64,000 nt of DNA from Nissolia schottii. Its lineage: Eukaryota; Streptophyta; Magnoliopsida; Fabales; Fabaceae. The notes below the pieces were generated by a model. The model saw only the letters and a list, made by a program, of their open reading frames with translations. It ran no database searches and was not told the origin of the DNA. Positions 1-14,830 of the stretch are shown here, piece after piece. The DNA lies in NCBI GenBank assembly GCA_003254905.1, contig QANU01095177.1:52638-116637 (forward strand), read 5' to 3'. Made by a program: the position numbers and the translations under genes. Positions within the stretch are counted from its first letter, which is position 1. Each line of letters begins with the position of its first letter.

Positions 1-755
1 CTCTCTCTCCCCCCGGTGTTTCTCTTAGCGTCGTTGCCTCCGTCTCAATGCCGCTACTCGTGCATCACCATGGCTGAGGCGCTTCCGACACCAGTAAAAC
101 CCTTGGGTGATTTCCATGGTGAGATTTCATTGTAAATCTAATCTCATCTCAACTGAGATTCTGCAACTTATTAATTTAGGTATTCCAAATTTAATTTCAT
201 TTTTTTAATTCGTCATTTGAAGTGACAGACCTAAGCACATGCGATTGGAAGAGACGAGAGAAAAGAATTCTATTCAAGAATGATCTATGGAAAAGTTGGG
301 AGTTGTATCACTCACACAAGTCTGATCTGTTCTAATATTTTGGAGTATCGTCTTAAACAGGTTCAACTTCTTATTTTCTCTACTTTGAATATTTTCAATA
401 CAAAACATTAACCCCCTTTTGAAGTAGGTATGGTTGGATCAACTGTTTTCTTAACTTGAGAGGAATTTTGAATTATACTGTTATTTTGACCTTGCAATAT
501 AGCACAATAAATCAAAGTAGATAGTTATTTTTTTATTGCAATGCTTTTGAAGAAAGTGGGGACATTGTTGTGTAAGCATGCAATCAAAATTGAAGGTATT
601 GTGGCCTTTATTTTGCAAGCACTCAATTAATTAGCACAATGCAATGCAACAGAAATGAAATGTAGGAGTACTAGTGTGTGCTGGTGACCAATTGTTTAGA
701 ACTTCCATGTTTGCTGATAATGGAAGTGATTTTTCCATACTGCAATTTTTTTTGT

Positions 756-2110
756 AAAGATGCTGTCAAGGACACTAATTCTGCATGGAGCTAGGCCCTC
801 TAGGGTAGAGAACCAATATGCTATTGATGCTTGTATTGTTGGAATGTTGGGTGATCCAAAGGAGGTTTGTAATTTCTTCCCTATGATATCTTGTCCTTCT
901 TAGTGGTTGAACTTTGAATTATATCAACACATAAAACTTTTGATTATCATGACCCCAAATTTTTTCATAGATTATAGCTAAATTGATAAGCATCTCCCAG
1001 TTGCTACAGGCTAGATATGGCATTATTGAGGTGCATTTCCTATCCTTTAATCCGGTGGACAAGCGTACAACCATAACATACATAGACACAAAGGGAAATT
1101 GGCACCAAGTAAGCAAAGGGGCACCAGAGGAGGTAAATAGATCTTTTAGTCGTCATACTAAACAGACAATTTCACAATTCATAATTTTAAAGGAAGAAAA
1201 AAAATCCACTTTATTGAATTTGATTGATATTGAGGTAAAATGTTTATGTCAATTGTAGAGCACAAATATGAGATAGTAAAGAGACTCCAAGACAGGAAGC
1301 ATATATGTGGGATGACTGGAGATGGTGTCAATGATGCTCCTGCCTTGAAAAGAGCAGATATTGGAATTGCAGTGGCCGAGACAACGGATGCAGCTCCGAC
1401 ATAGTCTTCACAAGGCCTGGTTTGAGTGTGATTGTGAGCACAATCTTGACCATCAGAGCCATTTTTCAGAGAATGAAGAACTACAACGTTTATAATGTTT
1501 CAATAACAATCTAAATTGTGTTGGGCTTTTTGCTGCTTGCTCTCATTTGGAAATTTGATTTCTCGCCTTTCATGGTTTTGATCATTGCCATACTAAATGA
1601 TGAGACTATCATGACCATTTCCAATGACAGGGTGAAGTCATCTCCTGTACTAGATTCATGGAAGCTGAGAGAGATTTTCCCCACGAGCATTGTTCTTAGT
1701 GCCTATCTGGCTATTATGATTGTTATCTTCTATTGGGCTAGTGTTGAATTTGATTTCTTCTCGGTTAGTTACAGAGTAAAAACAAATAAAACAAAAAAAA
1801 TATATGTAGCTACGCTATTTGAGGCTGAACTTGTACACACAAATAATTGCAGGTAAAATTTGGTGTGAGATCTATTAGGGACAACGAACATGAGCTCACT
1901 ACAGTTGTTACCTTCAATTGAGTATTAAGCCAAACCCTCATCTTTGTTACACGGTCAAGGAGTTGGTCCTTTATTGAACGTCCTAGCCTCCTCCTTATTG
2001 TTGTATTTCTGAATAATTTCTTAGATTGTCACACTCATAGCTATGTATGCAAATTGGGACTTTGCACATGAGAAGAATTGGATGGGGATTTCTAGTGAAA
2101 ATGCTTACCT
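756..2110 (+). pseudogene. Plasma-membrane H+-ATPase (P3A-type) pseudogene, introns retained
   Basis: Broken pieces of a plant proton pump lie in family order. From about 790 there is a stretch like [14 protein letters not shown] (nucleotide-binding domain). From 1008 comes RYGIIEVHF and [13 protein letters not shown], then SKGAPEE at 1117-1134. From 1259 comes [18 protein letters not shown], followed by the hinge motif [11 protein letters not shown]. From 1518 there are membrane segments ([12 protein letters not shown]). Near 1860 is KFGVRSIRDNEHEL, near 1950 [13 protein letters not shown], and near 2035 [10 protein letters not shown] frameshift after TTDAAP, a TAA before IVLGF, a frameshift near 1920 and the loss of about 130 residues between GAPEE and EHKYE rule out function. 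The N-terminal third, including the DKTG phosphorylation site, is absent. Intron-like breaks with GT and AG borders remain, so this is a decayed gene copy and not a retrocopy. Confidence 0.9.
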
Positions 2111-3834
2111 ACATCATTTTTGTGCCACTTATGTGAAGCTAAATTCATACAAATGTAGCCATCTTGTTTCTTTCCTTCTAATCTCAGGCAGGCAGGACTG
2201 CCATATTGTTTGACAAGGCTTCTTAAGCAGTTGAAAAATATTTGGGTAATTGACAGGTGAAGCCATGTGAATGTTTTAATATGTATTTGTATGTAAAGAA
2301 ATATGATTGATTGTTCCTTACTCTAATATTTGACTTCTGTCTTGGTTGATTAACAGGTCTCGTGGGCAGCATGCAGTTCTTCTTGCTGGTTTTGTATTCT
2401 GTTTTTGCATCTTGTATTGGTCACCAAATTGCATTTTGAACACTGTTGGTGAGTTTCCTTCTCTTCTTACATTTTTCTGCATAATCTGAGTAACTTTGAC
2501 TTTTGTTTCTCTATTGGACTGCCTTAGCACACATGACACCATTATATATTGTTCCTTCAACAACTACCATGAAGTGAATATGTTGCAGGTGAATAATCTG
2601 TGAATCAAGAATGGCAAACGCATCTCATTTACTCAATCACTTAAAAAAGGTAAATTTCATCATCACCCATGATAAGCATATTTTTTCTTTCTCGCTTTAG
2701 CTTACATTGCCTATTTTAGTGTCAACATAATCTTTTGACCAATTAGAGGTTAGGACTTTAATAGAAAGTGTTAGATGTCTTTTGAGTAAGAAAATAAAAC
2801 AAATTGTAACCTTGTTTTTGAAAGTAAAATATAAGGATGAGTGAATGGCTTTTCTTTGTTTCTTTCTTTTAGAAAATGTTACTTCAACCTTTGCCTTTGA
2901 TATCACATGGGAATATGAGAAACGTGTTAAAGATAGAGAAAAAAAATATCTTTAACTATGAAATAGAACTTAAATGTTTCGAAAAAAGTTTTTTCTGAGA
3001 CAAAAAAATTTACTTCATTTGTCTGATTTCGTTTGTTAAAAATCGTGCTTAGTGGCAAGAGACCTCTTCAGGCAGTTGAAAGCTTAGAAACTTGCAATCA
3101 GAGTTGCTAGAACTCTGTTCAAAACATGTTGGTAATATTTAACCATTCTTTCTTTTAATGCATTAGACTAAGAAATTTAAATAGTTTCAAGCATTAAACA
3201 ATTGCACTTGTGTAGTGTTTCTCATTAATATATAGTTTTTCTTTTAATTTTATTGGGATGCTTTTGGATTTGAAATATATGAAAATGAACAATGGATAAA
3301 TGGGCATTTAATGCTAGTTATTCCTACGCCTTTCCCTGTTGTTATTATATATTATTTTTATATATTTTTGTGTGTGTGTGTGTGTTTTCACAAAATACGT
3401 TTAGCAACCATTCTAATCGCTACCTGTTTTAAACTATTGTAAAATTGTTTTTTTTGTTGTAGTGTTATTACCAAAAGCTTCACTCCAATAACTTGCATTA
3501 ATTTATAAGTTGCTGCCGTGGAAAGGATGCAAAAGCGGTTACTTTCATGGGAATTGCAAGGCTGAAGAAAAGACACTTATTCAAGCTAAAAATGGAAAAG
3601 AATTTTGAAGATATATGATACACTAGTGAAGTATAGTCACAAGAAGTGCTCCAAGGAATTTTTTTTGGTTATTTTCTAATGATAGAATCCTTGAGGATGA
3701 TTCAAAACTATATATATATATAAAAGGAGAAAGAGAAACAAAACGTGAATTTCTATTTAAGAGTGACAGGGAGAGATGTAGAAGCTTCACTCCAATTGAG
3801 AGATGTACAAAAAGAAAAATATATAATTTTAATT
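2111..3834. other. Intergenic, AT-rich
   Basis: No gene is supported. A (TG)n run sits at about 3371-3385 and a short (TA)n run near 3710. The ORFs here are short and show no recognisable protein. Confidence 0.6.
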
Positions 3835-4650
3835 GCCTTCAATCCCATCCATTTTAATTGAATTTGATCATTTGAATAAAACATTAATAAAGATTCTATT
3901 TCATTTGACATAATTTCATTTGTTAATCTTTTAGAAGTTAATCTAATCCATTCATATAGTTTTAGAGGGAAGTGAATGCTTATTAGAGTGTCACATTAAC
4001 ATGATTTTGGCTCCTATTCCATGCCTATTAGAGGAAGGGAGATGGAGGTTACGAATTTAGAGAAAGAGGAGGCTGGAAGATAGGAGTTAAATAGATTGTT
4101 CGGGGAAGGAAATAAATTTAATTATTATTAATTCTAGTCCTTTTAATTGAATTTGACTATTTGATTAAAACATTTTTGACTATTTGATTAAAACATTAAT
4201 GGAGATTTTATTTCATCTAATCTAATTTCATCCATTAATTTTTTAGAAGTTAATACGACTCGTTCATACAATTCTAGAGGAAAGAGAATGCTTATTAGAA
4301 TGTCACACTCAAATCTCATGCCTATTAGAATATTAATATGATATGATATTTATTTTCAATTGAGAGAAAGAGGTGAATGAGAGTTGTGAAAATCCCATGA
4401 GAGAGAAAGAGAGGGGTTAGAAGAGGGGAATCAAAGAAATTGTATGAGGAAGAAAATAATTTCAATTGTTTTCATTTCCATTAAATTTGATTAAAACATT
4501 AATGAGTATTCTATTTCATCTGACCTAATATCATTCGTTAATTTTTTTAAATTTAATTTGATCTATTCATACAATTTTAGAAGAAAAAAATGTTTATTAG
4601 AGTATCATATTAGCATGATTTCACTTTCATTCTATGCCTGTTAGGATATT
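3835..4650. repeat. Three diverged tandem copies of a roughly 200-330 bp unit
   Basis: Three successive stretches start near 3850, 4137 and 4478. They share the same order of landmarks: AATTTGA followed by AAAACATTAAT, then ATTTCATCTGA-like, then a Leu/Ile-free AT stretch ending ATTCATACAATT, then GCTTATTAGA, then CATGCCTATTAG. The copies differ by many substitutions and small indels, so the array is old. The last copy is interrupted at 4659 by a MITE, so the array came first. No coding content is seen. Confidence 0.7.
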
Positions 4651-4658
4651 AATATTAT

Positions 4659-4874
4659 CAAAAATGCTACATGTACACCCAATTTCATACACTCATACAT
4701 ACACCATTAATAATGCACAAACTTTATTCTCACGAGTGCACAAACATTACAAACTTGTAAATAATACTCTCAACTATACTTAGTTAAGTGCACAAACATT
4801 AAATGAGTTAAAACACAAACTTTATGTATATAAATACGAGGTGTATGATTTTTGGTGTACGTGTAGCAGAACTC
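4659..4874. mobile_element. Mutator-like MITE, copy 1 (216 bp)
   Basis: The element is flanked by the exact 9-bp direct repeat TAATATTAT at 4650-4658 and 4875-4883. The left end carries ATGCTACATGTACAC and the right end GTGTACGTGTAGCAG, an imperfect terminal inverted repeat. The interior is nearly the same as the copy at 5922-6148, including ATAATGCACAAACTTTATTC and CTCACGAGTGCACAAACATT. Nine-base duplications are typical of Mutator-like elements. It encodes nothing and would depend on a transposase elsewhere. Confidence 0.85.
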
Positions 4875-4883
4875 TAATATTAT

Positions 4884-5912
4884 AATATTAATTAATATGA
4901 TATGAATGCCAATATTAAAAAATATACTCACACCATATATATATATATATATATATATAATTGCAAAATAAGCTTACACATTTTCTTTTGGTATTGAAAA
5001 CTTACACGTATTTTAATACATTTAGCTTCACAAATATACTGAATGTGGCCCAAACCCATGACCATGTTCATAGTTGGAATGACTATCGTGAATGAATACT
5101 CATGGGATCCCTATATGTTGGGGCGTCAAAGGGTCCGGTCAAAATTGTGCCTATTTTAGGATCTGACTCGTTTATGATTGATCTGCGAGCCTAAATGGCT
5201 AACCTGCCAATCCGTTTATTTTTTTAAAAAAAAATTAAAAATTTTAGTCTATTTTTTATGATTTAAATTTAAAGTTGTGAATAAATATGAGCAGTTATTT
5301 TTAACTATTTTTTATCATCCATCTATTAATTAATTAGAAAGAAATAGTTTTTGTAAAATTTGAGGATCCATTTCTGATGATAATAAATAGAGAAAAATTA
5401 AGGTTTTGTGATTTTTTTCGTCTTTATCTCTTTATTGTGGTTACGAAATCTTTAATTTTAGATAAATATACAAATAGTAGCATTTTTCAATTAAGAAGTT
5501 ATTTGCAAAACTTTGATAGAAAAAAAGGGATAACAAGAGAATGCATTTAATTAACATCTAGAGTCTAAACCAGCTCGATGATCAACAAGTTTTAAAATAT
5601 CTAAAAAAATATTTTAATTATAACTGAAACAACTTAGCAATTTAGTTTGCAATTTGGGCTTCAAGATGAAGATCTAAAACTTCAATTTGGGCTTCAATTT
5701 GAAGGTGATGTATCAATTATCATGTAATTTTATTAACTTAATTTTTAAAAATAACAATTTGGTTTTTGATTTTTGATTTTAAAAAAAATTTCACGAGCCG
5801 GACTATTTTTTTTCAAATTTTCACAAACACACTTTTTACATATAAATTCATCCATTTAACCAGATAAATGAGTCAGACTATGGGTCAGACACATTTTAAG
5901 AATCCTACCTAT
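4884..5912. other. Intergenic between two MITE copies
   Basis: AT-rich DNA with a (TA)n run at about 4938-4960. No open frame or recognisable element was found. Confidence 0.5.
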
Positions 5913-5921
5913 ATGTTACAT

Positions 5922-6148
5922 CAAAAATGCTACATGTACACTCAATTTTATATACTCATACATACACCATTAATAATGCACAAACTTTATTCTCACGAGT
6001 GCACAAACATTACAAATTTGTAAATGATACTTTCAGCTATACTTAATTAAGTGCACAAACATTACATGAGTTAAAACACAAGTTTTATATATATAAATAC
6101 CAAGTATATATATAATGTATGATTTTTAGTGTACATGTAGTAAAACTT
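5922..6148. mobile_element. Mutator-like MITE, copy 2 (227 bp)
   Basis: Same family as 4659-4874, here flanked by a different exact 9-bp repeat, ATGTTACAT, at 5913-5921 and 6149-6157. Terminal inverted repeats pair ATGCTACATGTACAC with GTGTACATGTAGTA. An extra TATATATA stretch near the right end explains the 11-bp length difference. It lies about 120 bp upstream of the DHAR TATA box and could contribute promoter sequence. That effect is speculation. Confidence 0.85.
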
Positions 6149-6267
6149 ATGTTACATTGCCTTTCATTACACACGCACACAAAAAAAAAGCACCTTTCTT
6201 TCAAAGAAAAAAAAAATGGAACTTTCCAGTGTCCGGGGCACACATCATCAAAGTGATCAATCAATGC

Positions 6268-6275
6268 TATAAATA
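6268..6275 (+). promoter_or_regulatory. TATA box of the DHAR gene
   Basis: TATAAATA lies 81 bases before the ATG at 6349, so transcription would start near 6300 with a short leader. The sequence fits the plant TATA consensus. Confidence 0.6.
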
Positions 6276-6348
6276 ATGGTTACGAAGACGCTGTCAGAGA
6301 CTCGCCATTCATTCAGCATTTCCACGTTTCCCTTTCGTTCATCCATCC

Positions 6349-9690
<3,342 letters not shown>

Positions 9691-10543
9691 AGTAACTCTA
9701 GAATATGAGATTTATGAACCTTTGTTAAGAACAATAGGAATGTGAACTTATCATCTTCCTGAAGTGGGTTGTTAGCCTTGTGATAATAATAAATGGTGTG
9801 GGTTTGATCGTGTGCTTTTATTTGTGTTGCCATCAGCATAGTTGATAGTTTGTCTCTGCTAATTCTGCTATTAAATGAATTAATGAATTGTATGGATAAC
9901 TTAACGGGAAAGAAAAAAAAAAAAACACAGATGTGGAAAGTTTTAACTATCATCCCCTAATTGACATAAGTGCATCAAATGTGAACTGAATGTGATGCAT
10001 TTGATTCAATAGATCACTGAACACAAAAATGTTCAGTCCGCATCAAGAAAAAGAAACGGGGAGAACAAATCACTCTTGTGGAAGAAAATTCAGACTCTGC
10101 CTCTCTCTCTTTCTTTTTGTGGTTTTTCCCCTTTCCCCCCTCCCTTTTGATTAACGAATAGTGCTACTAAATATATATATCATCATGTGGTTTATCATTC
10201 TTTAATCAAATGTTAGGAGTTTGATTTTTAATTTTAGGTGTGGAATAATTTTAAATTTTTGGATAAGTTATTTCACTCTTAAAAGTGCTTATAACTTAAC
10301 AAAGGAATTAGTCATTAAGCCTATACTAATGGATATTTTGGTCGTGTACCAAAAAAAAATATCATCATGCGGTATCATTCATTCTTCACCTAGCAAAGCT
10401 ACAGAAATAACAGTAATGAATGAATAACCAGCATACAACATGTAGAGTAGCACCAACAACGTTACGTACAATGGTAGTAGGATGTAAGCGGTAGTAAAAG
10501 TAAAGGGTGAAGGGGTGTGTGATCGATCAGTCATGATTATCAG
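9691..10543. other. Intergenic between convergent DHAR and TIGR01589-type genes
   Basis: This holds the 3' untranslated regions of two convergent genes, with a poly(A) tract near 9910 and a pyrimidine-rich stretch at 10095-10150. No further gene was found. Confidence 0.6.
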
Positions 10544-11757
10544 TCAGTCGTGGCGTGCAATATCTTTAGAAGAGGGGGAATCTGATGAGATCATCCTCTG
10601 TATCATCTGTGTTGTCTCTTCTTCGGACATCCTGCTGTCCTCCTCCTCTTTACTCTTCTTCTTCAAGTTGTATGGCTCAAAAAACTCCTTGTTTTCCTTC
10701 TCTAGCTCTTTCCACACTGCCACCATTTACAAACTATCATGCCAACACTAATAGTATCTTTGTCGTCTCTTTTCTATTCACAAACATTAAAAGTTATGAT
10801 GTCAATCGTGTTAAAAGATAGTCCTTACAATTATTAGTGAGGAATATATTTGTATCTTATAATTATAAGGACGTAAATTCGGTTCTCTGTTATTGTAAGA
10901 GTCATTTTAATGAGTAATTTACAAGAACTTAAAATTTAGAATTTCATTTACGAAGTTGTATCAAAAAGGGTAGATTAAAGTGTTTGAGGAAGCGAAATTC
11001 ATCTTTTAAAATCTTTATGTGACTTTCTTCAAATTTTAAAAGTAATTGAAATTATTGATGTGCTAAACCCTAAACTTATATTATAATTATTCAAAAATAA
11101 TGCTTAAAGATTGAAGATTAAACTTCTGATAATCTAATATCAAACGAAAATCAACTTTACCAAAAAAAAAAAAAAAAGTAGGTGGAGACTCAAGAATCAA
11201 TTATTTCCTCAACAAGAAATTGGCCTTCCTTGCAAATTTTCAAGGTGTCATGATCAAAGAAGCTAGGCGAGGGTGACTTAGTTAAGCTAAAATTTCAATA
11301 TATTTTTAATTGATCAAACAAAAGCTAACTTGAGTAGTACTTCAGAGATATAATTAATCAAAAGCTATATATGTGATATTGCATGAGTGCATGGTAGTTC
11401 CTTGCATCTATATATCAGTATATATATAAATATATATGGGGGATCTATGCATGTAGAGCGTAAATTAAGAAACGTACCAGTGGATGTTATAATAGGATTG
11501 ATTTGTGCATGTTTAGAGAGCGCTTCCATGCATTCTTCCTTTGTCATGTTAAAGAGCAAACACTTCTCGATCAGGTGCTGCACCTATACACATCATTTAA
11601 ATATTTGTAGCTACAAATTATACTATAACTTATATGCTACCATAAATATGACCATGTTCAAAATCAATCATCACAAATAGAGTTTGAAGCTAGCCATATA
11701 TATAATTAGTACCATATGAATGTACGAGGCAGAAGAGGAGGAGGAGGAGTCTCCCAT
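10544..11757 (-). CDS. Small plant-specific protein with TIGR01589 (A_thal_3526-like) domain
   Basis: Three exons on the minus strand: 11757-11713, 11583-11478 and 10716-10544. Together they give 324 bases, 107 residues. The protein opens MGDSSSSSSASYIHM. It runs into the conserved core VQHLIEKCLLFNMTKEECME and ALSKHAQINPIITSTVWKEL, then EKENKEFFEPY, and ends in a charged, Ser-rich tail. That core is the hallmark of a family of about 100-residue plant proteins of unknown function. The short first exon joins in frame through ATG|GTG. No signal peptide or membrane segment is seen. G-boxes lie upstream at 11993 and 12101. I assign no function. Confidence 0.85.
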
Positions 11758-11992
11758 GATCCCGTATATCTAGGCTAAACTGTAGCTATGCCTATGCTAT
11801 AACTCTTAATACTGTTATGTGTGAAGAGATCAAGAGTGCAACGCCACACACAAGTGGATGATAGCTAGATATACATGTATATATATAGTGCAAATGTGAT
11901 ATGCAGCAAATTGCATGCATAGACAATGAAAATGTTATAGACATAGAGGAGAATATAAAGCAGAGTAGAGTGGGGGGTGGGACCAGGAGTAC

Positions 11993-11998
11993 CACGTG
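11993..11998 (-). promoter_or_regulatory. G-box (CACGTG), proximal
   Basis: A palindromic CACGTG inside CCACGTGG lies about 240 bases upstream of the ATG at 11757. An I-box-like GATAA follows at about 12001. The pairing is common in light-responsive plant promoters. Function here is inferred only from the motif. Confidence 0.45.
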
Positions 11999-12100
11999 GG
12001 AGATAAAAGATCATTGGTTGAGAGGAGATTAGAGTAGATTGTAAATGACTATTCATTTTGTCTTGTAACAAATATATTGCCACTACAACAGCACCCCTTC

Positions 12101-12106
12101 CACGTG
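12101..12106 (-). promoter_or_regulatory. G-box (CACGTG), distal
   Basis: A second CACGTG lies about 345 bases upstream of the same gene, 108 bases from the first. Two G-boxes so close together raise the chance of bZIP or bHLH control. Confidence 0.4.
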
Positions 12107-12504
12107 ATTTGTGGGACTTATTCCTCCAAATAGACAAACACACGTCATCAAGTAGAAATTCTGGTTGATTTTTGTATTTATTTATTGCAATGTGAAATTG
12201 TATGTTATATTTATTATTACATGAAATTTTATTGAAAATTTATTTAATGATAGATAAAATAAGAGTTGACATAATGTTTAATAATAAATAAGTACATATA
12301 ACACAACTTAATTGCAACACATACTCTCAACAATACAACATCAATAAAAAAACTTATTAATTATAATTGAAATATCATATTCGAAATATATACAACATAG
12401 CACACTGCTCTAAAGCTACACTCGAATTTTTTGTGTGATCTCATTCTTACTGCGAACATAAGTTTTTAAAAATGCTATTTTGACACCAAAATTCATGTTA
12501 GAAA

Positions 12505-13390
12505 TTAAGGCCTCATTTGGTACACTATATAGAATAAAACCTGATAGTATTAGATATAATAGTATAAGACCTTATAGTATAATATAAAAATACATTGTAT
12601 AAATTTTTATATTATCATATGTTTGGTGCACCATATATAATTATATGATTTTATATATTCAATCTTTGTAATATCAATTTATAATTAATTGAAACAAAAA
12701 AAATAGAAAACAAACATTTTCTGAATCATAATCTCTCTTTATCATTTAAAAAAAAAGATAAACCTAGAATAATATTAGGCATTTTCCAAACAAATTATTG
12801 TAAAAAGATACAAACTTTTTCGTCAAAACCAAAAAAGGTTTATTGTAGAGCTTAAAAAGCAAATGATCCAAGGCAAAGCCCTCAAATTTTGTATAAACTC
12901 AAATCAAGAAAGAAAAAAATTATTTTTCTCCAAAAATGAGTTTTTATAAAATTGAGTCAAATTGATAGCTGAAAAAAAAATGAACATGCAAGTAGTTTTT
13001 GAATTAATATATACAAATTTTTTTTGCTCTATGTATTTTGAATTACCAAAAGATATTGAATTTGAAGAAGAGACAAACAAAGATAATAGCCACGAGAGAG
13101 AAAGAGAGAAAAAGATAATGCAATGATGATGATTGATGATTATATGATGATGAAAAGGTAAAAAGAGGATACATAAAAATATTTTAAGATTAAGTAAACA
13201 AAAATAATACTATCATGCCTAATCAGTCATCAATAGACATAATAAGTTAATATAATAATCATATGATATAAATGAATAAGATTATCTTATGTTACACTAA
13301 ACATATAATAAAAATAATTTATATAATTTTATAGAATTAATTAATATTATCGAATTTTATACAATATAACAATAAGACAATAAGTCTATT
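12505..13390. mobile_element. Possible non-autonomous DNA element with subterminal inverted repeats
   Basis: The left part begins near GGCCTCATTTGGTACACT, a phrase common at ends of plant hAT- and PIF-type elements, and contains ATATGTTTGGTGCACCAT. The right part (about 13240-13390), read in reverse complement, gives ATATGTTTAGTGTAACAT in the same AT-rich context, so the two flanks are inverted and diverged. The exact ends and target duplication could not be fixed. Confidence 0.35.
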
Positions 13391-14589
13391 TTTTACCTAC
13401 ATCATGAGATTCACACTAATATCATATGATATGACCGTGAACTTATAACATATATGAGAAAAGTTTGGTATCTAAAATCAATTTTAGTGTTAAAATATCG
13501 CTATTATCATTGTCATTTCCTCACTAATCATTGTCATTAATGTGCAGTACACTGTATACATATGCTATGTATAGCTTTGATAATCTTTCCCTTATCAGCA
13601 AAAATCCAAACAGTGCCCATGCTTTGACATGGCATTCAGTCATTGGAGGAGTGATCTTCTTTCATCATTTAGCGGTTGATCTTAATCCGAAAATAATCAT
13701 CCATAATTTATTTATTTTTTGAATTCATAAAGAGCGTCCTATTGTTTTTATTTTAAAGTAGTATTACGGTTTTCTCTTTATTTTTTTTATGCGGCCAGAA
13801 TTTTCATTAGCGAATTTGATGACTAATTAATTCATTAACTTATAAATACTTCTAAATGTAAGATATTTAGCCTAAAAATTTAAAATTATTCTATATACAA
13901 AATCAGAGATCAAACCCCTAAAATTTATTTAAGAAATGATGCGTCTCTTATGCTTAATCGGTTCTCTTCTTATTGATAATTGATAGAGAGAAATGGTTGA
14001 TTTTATTTTCCACGTAGTAATGTCTTCTTTGTCTAACTCATAGTTTTTCTCTCCCCATATATTAGAAAATTAATTTTCAACGTTAATATTTTGATTCTCA
14101 ACAGAATATTGATTATGCGACCGCTGATATGAAACAGATCGACTTGCGGAAACCAAGTAGTGGCACCTTTTTTCATTTCTAAGCATATGGAGTTTGTGAG
14201 ACACTAACTTTAGTGTTATTATTATTTTTTCTTCTATACATAAGCTTTTAGGAGATTTTTTTTCTTTCTATTATATAAAAAAAACCGAGTTCTAAACCAC
14301 CCGAATTAATTAAGTGTAAGTGAGCCCAAATAATGTATGACCCTTCATTTTTCTCACTCCTAATGTGCATCCTATTTAGCATTGGTTCAGAGATAAATCA
14401 AAACAATGCGAACGATATATAGTTCCCACCATAATAACTCAGAATTCTGTGAATAATGCAATGAGTCTTGTAGCATCACCGCTTCTGTCCTTTTCCGGAC
14501 ATATATTGACAGGTTTCTTTTTCTTTGCTTTCTATATCAACGTCTAGCCCATCAACATATTCTCTGTTGTAATTGAATAAAAACAAGGC
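13391..14589. other. Intergenic, AT-rich
   Basis: Only short unconvincing ORFs. Nothing recognisable was found. Confidence 0.5.
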
Positions 14590-14830
14590 TTAGTTATGTT
14601 TTTATCCCTCAAAATGTCACGTTTGGTCCCTCATTTTGAAAAAATTTCCATTTAATCCCTGAAAAGTTATTTACATTTTCGTTTGGTTCCTCCGTTAACT
14701 TTTGTTAAGTGCCAACATTACAAAGTTGACAAACAAAGTGAAAGATTAAATAAAATAAAATAAAATTTAAGAGACTAAATAGAAATTAACATTAAAATGT
14801 ATATATTTTAATAACCTAAAACATAATTAA
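14590..14830. mobile_element. Possible MITE-type dispersed repeat
   Basis: The left end TTAGTTATGTTTT matches the reverse complement of the right end AAAACATAATTAA at 12 of 13 positions. The interior has the familiar plant repeat phrases GGTCCCTCATTTTGAAAAAA and TTTAATCCCTGAAAAG. No target duplication was identified. Confidence 0.35.

Noticed and set aside
70-118. Possible first exon reading MAEALPTPVKPLGDFH followed by GT
   Set aside because: No downstream exon was found to join it, and it does not match the H+-ATPase N-terminus. One short frame at the window edge is too little.
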